DNA of 43,261 nt. Origin: Desulfomicrobium apsheronum. GTDB lineage: Bacteria; Desulfobacterota; Desulfovibrionia; Desulfovibrionales; Desulfomicrobiaceae. The stretch covers positions 1 through 43,261 of the forward strand of contig NZ_FORX01000027.1 of the NCBI RefSeq assembly GCF_900114115.1. Reading direction: 5' to 3'. Below the pieces are notes generated by a model, which saw only the letters and a list, made by a program, of their open reading frames with translations, searched no databases and was not told the DNA's origin. Positions within the stretch are counted from its first letter, which is position 1. Every line of letters starts with the position of its first letter. The translations under genes and the position numbers were made by a program. Shown here piece after piece: positions 6,429-14,883 of this stretch.

Positions 6429-8501
6429 ATGACAGCATCAAGCAGCAAAGCAGCTCTGCCCGCCATGGGCAAAAACAGGTCGGAACTGGTCATGGGGGTG
6501 GCCATCATCTCCCTGATCATCGTGGCCCTGTTGACCTGGGTGGCCTGGAGCGTCCGGGCCAAGCAGGGAGAGCTGCAAGAGCAGATCCAGGGACGGCTCG
6601 AATTGCTGGCCACCAGCCGCGCCGAAGTGCTCACGGCATGGCTCTCGGGCCTGGTCGAGCAGACCGACAAGCTCATCTCCTCGGACCTGTTCCGGCTTTA
6701 TGCCACGGACATGGATCTCATCGACGCGGACCCGAGCTTTCTGATCACGGGCATCATCCCCGAAGGCGCTTCCTATGACCAGATGGCCCAACTGACCGAC
6801 CAGTTCCCCCTCATGCATCAGACCTTCGCCGATTTCACGGTCTTCGCGGGCTTTCTGTCCGGGCGTATCGTGCACCGCAGCGGACAGTCCTACATCGGCT
6901 CCGACTCGCGGGTGAACCCGCTCTCTCCGAGTCAGTCGGCCTTGATCAAAAAGACCTTCGCCTATCCCATGGCCTACTTCTCGCCCCTGCGCCAGACAGA
7001 CAATGGACTGGTCATCGACATGTGCGTGCCGATCTTTTCCACGGCCGAGGAAAACGGGGAAAAGAAGGCGGTGGCCGTGGCCATGCTGACCAAGAGCGCA
7101 GGCATGACCATCACCTCCCTGCTCTCCAACACCCCGCTCTCGACCAGGGGGGAGCGGACACGGATCATGCAGATGACCGAGGCCGGATTTCAGGAGATCG
7201 TGCCCTGGAGCCCTGGCGGAATCGCCACCATCCAGACGCCGCCGGAACTGGATTCGGGGCAGCGGCTCGGCTTTGACAAACGCAATAGCCTGGGCGGCCA
7301 GACTCCCGTCTTTTCACTTGGCGTGAAGCTTCCCGATCTTGACCTGTGGGTCGTCCAGGAGGTGGATACCCAGAGCGCGACCGTGGGCTTGCAGGAGTAC
7401 ACCCGGATTTCCCTGCTCATCGCGGGCCTCATCGCCATGGTCACAAGCCTTCTCTTCGGAGCCATCTGGTCGCGCACCATGGGTCAGAGCCACAAGCGCA
7501 TCGCCGGCAAGTTTCAGACCCTGGCCCAGGAGCTCGAACAGCAACGCAACTTCCTGGATTCCATCAACGATTCGATCCCGGATTTCATCGCCGTCAAAAA
7601 CCTGAGCGGCAACTACACCTACGCCAACCCGGCATTGGCCGAAGGCGTGGGGCGGCCGGAAGACGAGGTGCTCGGTCTTGACGATATCGCCCTGTTCGGC
7701 TTCGACACCGGCAAACGCCTGGAACAATCCGACGCCCAGACCCTGCAGACCGGGGTGCCCGTGACAGTCACCGAACGCGTCTTCCTCAAGTCGCGGGAAC
7801 ACCATTTCCAGATCACCAAGGTCACCTTGAAGGGCGATCAGGACACGCCGCAAGGCATCGTCTCCGTATTCCGGGACATCACCGCCATGGTTCAGGCCGA
7901 GGACCGCAAGCGCCAGGCCATCTCCCAGACCGTTGAAGCGCTGGTCAAAGCCATCGAGTTCACGGACCCATACCTGGCCGGACATTCCCTGCTGATGCGC
8001 GACGTGTCCTCCCTGCTGGCGGACAGCCTCAACCTGTCCCCTGAAGACAAATCCACCGTGGAAATCGCCTCCAACCTGTCCCAGATCGGCAAAATCTTCA
8101 TCGACAAGGCGATCCTGACCAAGGTCGACCAGCTTACCGAGAAAGAGAAGGAAATGGTTCAGAGGCATGTCGACCATGCAGCGGAAATCCTGCGCCAGAT
8201 CGACTTTGAACTGCCCGTTTACGAGGCTGTCTACCAGATGAACGAACGTCTCGACGGCAGCGGCTACCCCAAAGGGCTGCTCGGCGAGGAGATCAGCATC
8301 CAGGCCAGGGTCCTGAGCGTGGCCAACAGCTTTTGCGCCATGATCCGCCCCAGAGCCTACAGACCGGCCATGCGCCCCGGGCAGGCCCTTGAGAACCTGC
8401 GCTCGGCGACAAACAGTTACGACCTGCACATCGTCGAAGCCCTGGCCGCCGCCCTTGAAACATCACGCGGCAACAGGCTGCTGGAAAAGGCGGGAGAATA
8501 G
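6429..8501 (+). CDS. Membrane sensor: periplasmic domain, PAS, degenerate HD-GYP; candidate LapD-like receptor
   Basis: The 690-residue protein has membrane segments at about 19-41 and 323-347 flanking a periplasmic sensor domain of the Cache type. A PAS domain follows (about 370-485), then an HD-GYP-like domain (about 500-680). The GYP motif is intact (DGSGYP, 609-614), but metal ligands are lost: the HD pair reads Ser551-Gln552 (SQIGK), the His-His before the GYP motif reads Q-M-N, and the final VADxFDAL motif is VANSFCAM. It is therefore unlikely to hydrolyse c-di-GMP. As last gene of the export and protease operon, where LapD would sit in other Lap systems, it may sense a signal and control the protease. 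That role is inferred. A strong terminator follows. Confidence 0.8.
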   Translation: MTASSSKAALPAMGKNRSELVMGVAIISLIIVALLTWVAWSVRAKQGELQEQIQGRLELLATSRAEVLTAWLSGLVEQTDKLISSDLFRLYATDMDLIDADPSFLITGIIPEGASYDQMAQLTDQFPLMHQTFADFTVFAGFLSGRIVHRSGQSYIGSDSRVNPLSPSQSALIKKTFAYPMAYFSPLRQTDNGLVIDMCVPIFSTAEENGEKKAVAVAMLTKSAGMTITSLLSNTPLSTRGERTRIMQMTEAGFQEIVPWSPGGIATIQTPPELDSGQRLGFDKRNSLGGQTPVFSLGVKLPDLDLWVVQEVDTQSATVGLQEYTRISLLIAGLIAMVTSLLFGAIWSRTMGQSHKRIAGKFQTLAQELEQQRNFLDSINDSIPDFIAVKNLSGNYTYANPALAEGVGRPEDEVLGLDDIALFGFDTGKRLEQSDAQTLQTGVPVTVTERVFLKSREHHFQITKVTLKGDQDTPQGIVSVFRDITAMVQAEDRKRQAISQTVEALVKAIEFTDPYLAGHSLLMRDVSSLLADSLNLSPEDKSTVEIASNLSQIGKIFIDKAILTKVDQLTEKEKEMVQRHVDHAAEILRQIDFELPVYEAVYQMNERLDGSGYPKGLLGEEISIQARVLSVANSFCAMIRPRAYRPAMRPGQALENLRSATNSYDLHIVEALAAALETSRGNRLLEKAGE

Positions 8502-8517
8502 GACCGCGCCAAACACT

Positions 8518-8558
8518 AAAAAAAGGCCCATGCGCGTGAAGTGCATGGGCCTTTTTTT
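8518..8558. terminator. Bidirectional rho-independent terminator
   Basis: GGCCCATGC (8525-8533) pairs with GCATGGGCC (8543-8551), with an A-run before and seven Ts after. It ends the adhesion operon on the plus strand and dnaA on the minus strand. Confidence 0.9.
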
Positions 8559-8591
8559 GTGCATCGTGATGCGGGACAGGCTGCTTAAAAA

Positions 8592-9941
8592 TCAGGCCTG
8601 GAGTTGATTGATCGTGCGGGCCAGCTGGTTGCCAAGAGAGGTCTTGCGGGTAACTTCCTGTTCAACGGAGGCGATACCCTTGATGACCGTGGAATGCTTG
8701 CGGTTGAAGCGGCGGCCGATATCCATGAGAGACAGTTCCGTATGCTTGCGCGCAAGGTAGAAGGCCGTGTTGCGGGCGATGACCCGGTCCCGCTTGCGGC
8801 TCTTGGAGCGCAGGTCGTCAAAGCCGAAGCCATAGGCCTGGCAGACGAAGCTGATGATTTTGTCGAGATCTATGGAGGCACTGTCAAGGTTATAATTCTG
8901 CAGTATCTCCCAGGCCAGATCCATGGTGATGTCCATGTTCAGGAGCTTGGCCTTGAGGATGATGTTCTTCAGGCAGCTCTCAAGCTGGCGGACATCGGTC
9001 TTCATCCTGTTGGCCAGAAGCTCGGCCACGCTGCCCGGCATGCTGACCTGCGAAGCCTGCGACTTGGCCTGGATGATGCCCATACGGGTCTGATAGTCGG
9101 GCTTGTCGATGACGGCCATGAACCCCTGCGCGAAACGGGAGAGCAGGTTGGCGTCGATGTCGGACAGCTCGCGGGGCAGAAACGTGCTGGTCATGACCAC
9201 CCGGCGCCCCTGGTTCTGGAGCGATTTCAAGGTGTTCAACAGCTCATCCTGCATTTTCTCCTTGCCCTGGAAAAAATGCACGTCTTCAAGCAGGAGCAGA
9301 TCTACGTTGGTTCTGAAACGGGCCTTGAACTGCTCCACGGCCTTGGCTTTGATGGCCATGACCAACTGGGAGGCAAACTCCTCGCCGCTCAGGTAGCAGA
9401 CGCGCAGGTGCTGCCGGTTGGTTTGCCGGGCGATCTCGCTGCCGATGGCCTGGGCCAGATGGGTCTTGCCGAGGCCCGGCGCGGAGCACAGGAAAAGTTG
9501 ATCCGACCCCTGCACGTCCTGGCAGAAGCTGCGCGACGCGACATAGGCGAGATTGTTGCAGGGTCCGACGATGAAGTCGTCAAAATCATGCCGCCAGTTC
9601 TGCACGGTTTGAGTAGGCAGGGCGTGAGCCATGGGCAGGCCCATTTGGCGGGTGATGATCTTCTTGGCGGGCGCGGGCTGAACATGCACGGTCGCGGGCG
9701 CATCGGCCTGGGCGGAACAGAGCTCTATGGTCGGCGCGAAGCCAAGGGTCTCGGCGGCCGCATCCTTGATCTTGCCAAGCATGCGTTCCCGGACCCATGT
9801 GCATACAAAGGAGTTGGGCGCACAGAGGACCAAGGTGTCGTTGTCGAGACACCCCTGTAGGGGTTTGATCCAGAGCTGGTAATGGCCCGGAGTGAGGTTC
9901 TTCTCAAGGGAAAGTGAAATGTGATGCCATGCGTCAATCAT
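8592..9941 (-). CDS. dnaA: Chromosomal replication initiator DnaA (divergent)
   Basis: The ATG at 9941 (MIDAWHHISL) gives 449 residues and starts exactly at the conserved domain I; the frame is open another 24 codons upstream, without homology. Domain I covers 1-75, an AAA+ ATPase about 110-340, and the C-terminal DNA-binding helix-turn-helix about 355-449. Walker A reads SAPGLGKTH (153-161) and Walker B LLLLEDVHF (215-223), where most DnaA proteins have an Asp-Asp pair. The DNA-binding signature reads GRRFNRKHSTV, whereas the family usually has GRDHTTV, so the residue at the base-contacting Asp is Lys. The gene stands alone without dnaN or gyrB. It could be the main initiator or a second DnaA paralog, as some Desulfovibrionales carry more than one. 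Confidence 0.9.
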   Translation of the reverse strand: MIDAWHHISLSLEKNLTPGHYQLWIKPLQGCLDNDTLVLCAPNSFVCTWVRERMLGKIKDAAAETLGFAPTIELCSAQADAPATVHVQPAPAKKIITRQMGLPMAHALPTQTVQNWRHDFDDFIVGPCNNLAYVASRSFCQDVQGSDQLFLCSAPGLGKTHLAQAIGSEIARQTNRQHLRVCYLSGEEFASQLVMAIKAKAVEQFKARFRTNVDLLLLEDVHFFQGKEKMQDELLNTLKSLQNQGRRVVMTSTFLPRELSDIDANLLSRFAQGFMAVIDKPDYQTRMGIIQAKSQASQVSMPGSVAELLANRMKTDVRQLESCLKNIILKAKLLNMDITMDLAWEILQNYNLDSASIDLDKIISFVCQAYGFGFDDLRSKSRKRDRVIARNTAFYLARKHTELSLMDIGRRFNRKHSTVIKGIASVEQEVTRKTSLGNQLARTINQLQA

Positions 9942-10137
9942 GGGAACGGTTCCTAGCCAAGCGACAGCCCTGCGACAACTCCGGTATAACCAGCCAGTCG
10001 CAACTTGGCCCAACTCTTTCTATACAGGACAACAGCCTAAAATAATTACACTTCCTTCTTATGCATTGCTTTTGTGGCTCTGACGCGAAGCTGTCATTGT
10101 CCCGCAAGACCGGGGCTCCCGAGTTGTCAACACTTAA

Positions 10138-10168
10138 TTTTAAACAACTGCGGAAAACTTTTAAACAA
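10138..10168. repeat. Direct repeat TTTTAAACAA, 21 bp apart
   Basis: TTTTAAACAA occurs at 10138-10147 and 10159-10168, exactly 21 bp apart (two helical turns). TTTTAAACA differs from the DnaA box consensus TTWTNCACA at one position. A weaker relative, TTGTCAACA, lies at 10124-10132. These could be sites for the divergent DnaA encoded next door. Confidence 0.4.
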
Positions 10169-10484
10169 TAGCTACAAAATTATCTCCGTTTTTCGCTTAT
10201 TTTCTTCAAATTTTGATTTTCCCATTTAAAGTCTTGAAAGTTCCAATGCTTCCGGCTTCTACTGACAAACATGAAATATATTATACTTAAATATTAGTAT
10301 AAAATATTAATTACAAGGTAGGGTCGTTTTTTTGCCATCTCTGAAAATATCCCGATACGGGAAAAAAAATAGATGTAAACGCTCCGAATTTCCTGCATCA
10401 AATAGGCAAAACTGGGATTAACTCTTGCTAGACCTCGTTTCCAAGCCATCCCACGATTCTGTCGGACATTTCCTCACATCCCCC

Positions 10485-10518
10485 AAAAAAAAAGGGCACG
10501 TTTCTTGAACATGCCCTT
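10485..10518 (-). terminator. Rho-independent terminator of thyX
   Basis: On the minus strand AAGGGCA (10518-10512) pairs with TGCCCTT (10498-10492), followed by a run of nine Ts. It lies about 25 bases after the thyX stop. Confidence 0.85.
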
Positions 10519-10543
10519 AGGTACTCTCAAGCAGTATAAAATA

Positions 10544-11224
10544 TCAGAACAGGCGGGCGGCGGCGCCCTGGGACTCCAATTCGGCGAGGGGTTCGGCGAA
10601 ACGCTCCCCGAGATCATCGAAGAGCAGAGGAATGCGCTGCTGAAAAGCGCTCATGAGCGGAAGCATGACCTGGCGCATCTGCGGATGGGCGGCCTTGTCG
10701 CAACGCAGTTTGAAAATGTGCCGCCATTCCCGGATGTTGGCCGTGGTCACGATCTCGGTCTTGAGGCTGTTGGGCAGGACGCTTCTGGCCTCCTGGGCCG
10801 TGGCCCCGGCGTCCACCAGGCGCAGGTAGGCGTCCTCGCAAGCCTGCATGGTGGACAGCCACACCGCGTAGCGGGCGTCATCCTCGGCCCAGAAAAAAGG
10901 ACGGATCACCGTGATTTCGCTGCCGAACTTGTCCTGGGCGTAGTTGGCGTAGCGGGTGCTTTCCTGAGAGAAGGCGCACAGCCGATGGCGGACCAGTTCG
11001 TGGGTTACACCCCTGTCGCAGACGATGCGCACCGTTACGCTGATATGCTCAAGAACACTGTCATGACCCAGGCGCACGATGCGGGAGAGTAGCTTGCGGG
11101 CCGAATCCGGACTGGCCTTGTCCTCGGACTTGTAACATGTCCGCGCGGCCAGTTCGAGGTGACTCAGGACAAACTCGCCGTCGGGCAGGTGCATGAAGGA
11201 AAAACTCGGATCAATGACTTTCAT
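10544..11224 (-). CDS. thyX: FAD-dependent thymidylate synthase ThyX
   Basis: ThyX makes dTMP from dUMP using methylene-tetrahydrofolate as carbon donor and NADPH via FAD, replacing ThyA. The 226-residue product has the diagnostic RHRx7S motif: Arg79-His80-Arg81, seven residues, Ser89 (RHRLCAFSQES). The C-terminal NxxxWxxxxxLR-type signature is seen in NIREWRHIFKLRCDKAAHPQ. A GAGGAG ribosome site precedes the ATG by 5 bases. It stands between dnaA and the ruv genes, separated from ruvB by about 100 bases, and ends in its own terminator. Length and motifs are those of a normal active enzyme. Confidence 0.96.
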   Translation of the reverse strand: MKVIDPSFSFMHLPDGEFVLSHLELAARTCYKSEDKASPDSARKLLSRIVRLGHDSVLEHISVTVRIVCDRGVTHELVRHRLCAFSQESTRYANYAQDKFGSEITVIRPFFWAEDDARYAVWLSTMQACEDAYLRLVDAGATAQEARSVLPNSLKTEIVTTANIREWRHIFKLRCDKAAHPQMRQVMLPLMSAFQQRIPLLFDDLGERFAEPLAELESQGAAARLF

Positions 11225-11325
11225 GGCTCCTCGCTGGGCTTAGGTGATGACAGGTCAAAAAAAAAGAGTCGGACAGAACCGACGGCCGGGGCATTGTCCT
11301 TGCCGCCTCAAATGAGCACCTCGGG

Positions 11326-12300
11326 CTATTGGCCGCGCAGCTTGAGTCCACCGTCGAGATGCTGGTAGGCCTTGGGCGTGACCACCCGTCCCCGGGGGGT
11401 GCGCTTCAGGAAACCGCACTGAATGAGGTAAGGCTCGTAGATATCCTCGATGGTCCTCACCTCTTCGGAGCAGGCCGCCGCAATGGTTTTCACGCCCACG
11501 GGACCGCCGCCGAAATGATCGATGATGCATTCGAGGATCTTGCGATCCATCATGTCCAGACCGCGCGAGTCAACATCCATGATATCAAGGCCCTTGGCCG
11601 CCACGTCCGCGTCGATGAGCACGTTTCCGGCCACCTGGGCGTAATCGGCCACGCGGCGCAGCAGGCGGTTGGCGATGCGTGGCGTCCCCCGGGAGCGCTT
11701 GCCGATCTCGAGCGCTCCGTCAGGGCTGATCTCAAGGCCGAGGATGCGCGCGGCGCGCGTCACGATCAGTGACAGCTCCCGAGGATTGTAGAACTCCAAC
11801 CGACAGATGACACCGAAACGGTCGCGCAGGGGCGAGGTCAAAAGTCCGATGCGTGTTGTCGCGCCTACCAGTGTGAACGGTTCAAGCTCGATCTTGACCG
11901 TGCGCGCTCCAGGACCCTGGCCGACGATGAGGTCGAGCTTGAAATCCTCCATGCCGGGGTAGAGGATTTCCTCGACCACGGCCGGCATGCGGTGGATTTC
12001 ATCGATAAAAAGCAGATCGTGCCGGTTCAGGCTGGTCAGGATGGCTGCCAGATCGCCGCTGCGCTCCAGGACCGGCCCGGAGGTGGAGACCATGTTCACG
12101 CCCAGTTCGCTGGCCATGATCTGAGCCAGGGTGGTCTTGCCCAGACCGGGATTGCCGTAGAGCAGGCAGTGATCCAGATGCTGACCACGCTCCTTGGCCG
12201 CCTGCAGATAAATCTTCAGGTTGCCGCGGACATCCTCCTGGCCGATGAAATCGTCCAGGGTGCGGGGCCGGATATGCTCTTCGCTGGGGTTTTGCATCAT
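11326..12300 (-). CDS. ruvB: Holliday junction branch migration ATPase RuvB
   Basis: RuvB is the hexameric AAA+ motor that, with RuvA, drives branch migration at Holliday junctions. The 324-residue product has Walker [10 protein letters not shown], Walker B-type DEIHRM, and the RuvB signature [18 protein letters not shown] with its arginine finger. A winged-helix DNA-binding domain forms the C-terminus ([13 protein letters not shown], then [15 protein letters not shown]). I place the start at ATG 12300, one base after the ruvA stop; a TTG at 12315 would add five residues inside ruvA. The tight spacing suggests translational coupling to ruvA. Confidence 0.95.
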   Translation of the reverse strand: MMQNPSEEHIRPRTLDDFIGQEDVRGNLKIYLQAAKERGQHLDHCLLYGNPGLGKTTLAQIMASELGVNMVSTSGPVLERSGDLAAILTSLNRHDLLFIDEIHRMPAVVEEILYPGMEDFKLDLIVGQGPGARTVKIELEPFTLVGATTRIGLLTSPLRDRFGVICRLEFYNPRELSLIVTRAARILGLEISPDGALEIGKRSRGTPRIANRLLRRVADYAQVAGNVLIDADVAAKGLDIMDVDSRGLDMMDRKILECIIDHFGGGPVGVKTIAAACSEEVRTIEDIYEPYLIQCGFLKRTPRGRVVTPKAYQHLDGGLKLRGQ

Positions 12301-12301
12301 G

Positions 12302-12898
12302 CTACTTGGCGGCAAAAATCTTCAAGGCCTGCCGGATGGCGCTGCCCGCATCCAGATCAGGCTCGTTTTCGAACACGGTTCGTACCACCTCGTCCACATC
12401 ATGCCGCCCATATCCCAGCGATACCAGAGCCGCCGCGCAGTCCGAGGCGGCCGAGACCACCGGTGCGGTCCTTCCCGGACCGAGAGACGGCCGGGCCACA
12501 AGCTTGTCCTTCAGGTCAAGGAGCAGGCGTTTGGCCGTCTTGGCGCCGATGCCGGGCACGCGGGTCAGGGCGGCCACGTCCTCGCGGGCAATGCATGCCG
12601 CAAGCTCGGCGACATCGTAACAGCCAAGCATGGCCAGCGCCGTCTTGGGCCCGAGCTTGGGCGCGCCGAGCAGGGTCACGAAGGCCTGCCGCTCCTCCCA
12701 GGAGGTGAACCCATAAAGAATGAGCGCGTCCTCGCGGACCAGGGTATGAATGAAAAGCCGGGCCACTTCGGCCCCGGAGCCAAGGGTCGACAGCCCTTGC
12801 GTGGTCAGGTGCACCTGATAGCCCACGCCCCCTGCAGTGAGCAGGACGCAAGACTCTTCATCGCGGCGCAGGATTGTTCCTTCAAGGTAGGCTATCAT
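12302..12898 (-). CDS. ruvA: Holliday junction DNA-binding subunit RuvA
   Basis: RuvA binds four-way junctions as a tetramer and loads RuvB. The 198-residue product begins MIAYLEGTI, the standard RuvA N-terminus, with an OB fold in the first 60 residues. Helix-hairpin-helix segments follow ([14 protein letters not shown] and [23 protein letters not shown]). A C-terminal RuvB-contact domain ends the protein ([15 protein letters not shown]). The gene starts 9 bases after the ruvC stop and is followed directly by ruvB, forming the usual ruvCAB operon. Confidence 0.95.
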   Translation of the reverse strand: MIAYLEGTILRRDEESCVLLTAGGVGYQVHLTTQGLSTLGSGAEVARLFIHTLVREDALILYGFTSWEERQAFVTLLGAPKLGPKTALAMLGCYDVAELAACIAREDVAALTRVPGIGAKTAKRLLLDLKDKLVARPSLGPGRTAPVVSAASDCAAALVSLGYGRHDVDEVVRTVFENEPDLDAGSAIRQALKIFAAK

Positions 12899-12907
12899 GT
12901 GTGGGAG

Positions 12908-13453
12908 CTATAGACGAGTTGACCCGTCTTGACCAGTAGGCTGGCCAGGGGTCTGGCCAGCGCTGACAGCGGCCATGAACCGAAAATGGTTCAAATGGCA
13001 AATGGCCAGGGCCAGGGCGTCTCCCGCATCCTCGGCCCAGTCCGGCCGAACGCCCAGAAGCTGACCGACCATGAACGAGACCTGACTTTTCTCCGCCCGC
13101 CCCGCGCCGACCAGGGACTTCTTGACCAGGGTGGGCTCGTACCCGAAGACCTCCACCCCATGCACGCCGCAGGCGGCCAGCACGGCTCCCCGCGCCTGGC
13201 CGAGCTTCAGGGCCGAAGCGGAGTTACGGGCGAAGAAGACATTCTCCACGGCCACGGCACAGGGGGTATGGGCGCCGATCAACTCGGCGATGCGCGTGTA
13301 CATGAGGCCAAGGCGCGTGCTCATGGCCTCTTCCGAGGGACGCACCACACCCGCCTCCACCAGGGACAAAACCCCGGACCGCTCCCGCACAAGGCCGTAG
13401 CCCATGCAACGGGATCCGGGGTCAACGCCCAGGATGATGCGTTCCACTGCCAT
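12908..13453 (-). CDS. ruvC: Holliday junction resolvase RuvC
   Basis: RuvC cuts Holliday junctions symmetrically after RuvAB migration. The 181-residue protein has the RNase H-like catalytic acids Asp11 (GVDPGS), Glu70 (AVEN), Asp142 and Asp145 (EDAGDALALA). The C-terminal 20 residues (SAGQTPGQPTGQDGS) are an unconserved tail. It lies 9 bases downstream of yebC and 9 bases upstream of ruvA, so it is part of the same minus-strand operon. Confidence 0.95.
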   Translation of the reverse strand: MAVERIILGVDPGSRCMGYGLVRERSGVLSLVEAGVVRPSEEAMSTRLGLMYTRIAELIGAHTPCAVAVENVFFARNSASALKLGQARGAVLAACGVHGVEVFGYEPTLVKKSLVGAGRAEKSQVSFMVGQLLGVRPDWAEDAGDALALAICHLNHFRFMAAVSAGQTPGQPTGQDGSTRL

Positions 13454-13462
13454 GCGGCCGGG

Positions 13463-14203
13463 CTACATCTCCGCCAGGAGTTCTGCCGGCAGCTCGAAAT
13501 TGGCGTACACGTTCTGGACGTCATCGTTGTCGTCCAGCGCGTCATAGAGTTTCATGACCTTGCGGCCGGTCTCGACATCGACGGCCACCGTGGTCTGCGG
13601 GATGCGGTTCAGCTCCGCGCTCATGATCTCGATGCCTGCGGCCTCGAAAGCGCTTCTGGCGGTATGGAAATCCTCGGCCGCGCACAGAACCTGCCAGGAA
13701 TCGTCGTCATCGAGCACATCCTCGACGCCGCCCTCAAGCCCGGCTTCAAGAAGTTGATCCTCGGTGTATTTTTCCTTGTCGAAGGCAAAGACGCCCTTTG
13801 TGTCGAACATCCAGGCCACGCAACCGGCCGCGCCCATGGACCCGCCGTTCTTGCTCAGGATGTGGCGCACTTCGGCCACGGTACGGTTCCTGTTGTCCGT
13901 GACAGCCTCGATGAGAATGGCCACGCCGCCCGGGGCGTATCCCTCGTACATGATCTCTTCGAGGGCCTCGGAAGCCAGCTCGCCCGTGCCCTTCTTGATG
14001 GCCGTCTCGATCTTGTCCTTGGGCAGGTTCACGGCCTTGGCGGCGTCAATGGCCGCGCGCAGGCGGGCGTTCATATCCGGATCGCCGCCGCCCTTGGCCG
14101 CCAGAATGATCTCCTTGCTGACTTTGGTGAACATCTTGCCACGCTTCAGATCCTGACGTCCCTTACGATGCTGGATATTCTTCCATTTACTATGTCCTGC
14201 CAT
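13463..14203 (-). CDS. yebC: YebC/TACO1-family protein
   Basis: The 246-residue product begins [18 protein letters not shown], the hallmark of the YebC/TACO1 family, and is collinear over the usual length. Members have been described as DNA-binding regulators and, more recently, as ribosome-associated factors that help translate proline-rich stretches; the sequence alone does not decide between these. It is the gene directly upstream of ruvC, a widely conserved neighbour pair, and probably the first gene of the ruvCAB transcription unit, as rlmE lies 18 bases further upstream on the same strand. Confidence 0.93.
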   Translation of the reverse strand: MAGHSKWKNIQHRKGRQDLKRGKMFTKVSKEIILAAKGGGDPDMNARLRAAIDAAKAVNLPKDKIETAIKKGTGELASEALEEIMYEGYAPGGVAILIEAVTDNRNRTVAEVRHILSKNGGSMGAAGCVAWMFDTKGVFAFDKEKYTEDQLLEAGLEGGVEDVLDDDDSWQVLCAAEDFHTARSAFEAAGIEIMSAELNRIPQTTVAVDVETGRKVMKLYDALDDNDDVQNVYANFELPAELLAEM

Positions 14204-14221
14204 ACAATCCTCCGAAAAAAG

Positions 14222-14836
14222 TTATGCGGGCGGGGCCTCGCTGGCCGCGGGAACAAAACCCAAACCCAGGATGAATATTTCCTTGCTCTCCGCCCGGCTG
14301 CTTTTGGGCTTGAACATGCCGACCTTGGCGAAACGGACTTTAAGAGACTGCACAAAGGGCTGCACGTCCGGACCTTCGAAAACCTTGGCAATAAAGGTGC
14401 CGCCGGAAACCAGCCATTCCTCGGCCACGCCGAAGGCCGCTTCCACCAGCTGGATGGAGCGGGCCTGATCGGTGAACTTGGAACCCGTCGTCTTGGGGGC
14501 CATGTCGCTCATGACTACGTCGAAAGGGGCAAGCGCCTGCAAATGCCCGAGAAAAAGAGGAGTGCGGGCAAAGATGTCTTCCTGCAGGAAAATCACCTGT
14601 TCCGGGAAGCGGGTATCCGGCATGTTCAGGTCGATGCCCAGCACCCGACCTCCCGCGCCGACGCGTTCGGCGGCGTAAAGGGTCCAGGAACCAGGGCAGG
14701 CTCCGAGATCAAGTACTTTCTGGCCCTGGCGCAAGAGCTTGTGCGCCTTGTCCATTTCCTGAAGCTTGTATACGGAGCGGGCAGGATAATTGTCCTGCTT
14801 GGCCTTTTTGAAATAGTAATCGCGGTATTGTTTCAT
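14222..14836 (-). CDS. rlmE: 23S rRNA 2'-O-ribose methyltransferase RlmE (FtsJ/RrmJ)
   Basis: RlmE methylates the 2'-OH of a uridine in the A-loop of 23S rRNA using S-adenosylmethionine. The 204-residue Rossmann methyltransferase has the SAM motif VLDLGACPGSW (41-51). The K-D-K-E catalytic tetrad is complete: Lys24 (SVYKL), Asp111 (SDMAP), Lys151 (FIAKVF) and Glu186 (ESKEIF). Their spacing matches the E. coli enzyme. It is co-directional with yebC-ruvCAB and divergent from the glycosyltransferase gene, with only 47 bases between the two start codons. Confidence 0.94.
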   Translation of the reverse strand: MKQYRDYYFKKAKQDNYPARSVYKLQEMDKAHKLLRQGQKVLDLGACPGSWTLYAAERVGAGGRVLGIDLNMPDTRFPEQVIFLQEDIFARTPLFLGHLQALAPFDVVMSDMAPKTTGSKFTDQARSIQLVEAAFGVAEEWLVSGGTFIAKVFEGPDVQPFVQSLKVRFAKVGMFKPKSSRAESKEIFILGLGFVPAASEAPPA

Positions 14837-14883
14837 GCTTTTATGACCGGGGCAGCATCCCGACCACCCAAGCGAGCGCCTTC

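Larger units (their letters stand above)
9942..10543. other. AT-rich intergenic region upstream of dnaA, possible origin or dnaA control region
   Basis: This 600-base gap has no gene. From about 10130 to 10400 it is strongly AT-rich compared with the surrounding GC-rich genes. It contains a pair of TTTTAAACAA repeats and an inverted repeat (TTATACT 10281-10287, AGTATAA 10296-10302) inside an A/T tract. I found no perfect DnaA box TTWTNCACA. The right end is the thyX terminator. A replication origin or dnaA autoregulatory region is possible but unproven. Confidence 0.4.

Noticed and set aside
5338-6432. Plus-strand frame starting at an ATG, slightly longer than the protease frame
   Set aside because: Its product is Arg/His/Gly-rich without signal peptide or motif; the overlapping TTG-initiated frame has a signal peptide and GDCEDYA/AHAVL protease motifs.
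8604-9860. 418-codon plus-strand frame opposite dnaA
   Set aside because: Antisense shadow; the dnaA frame is intact and recognisable along its length.
10014-10540. Perfect DnaA boxes for a standard origin
   Set aside because: I scanned for TTWTNCACA on both strands and found only near matches, so I do not call an origin.
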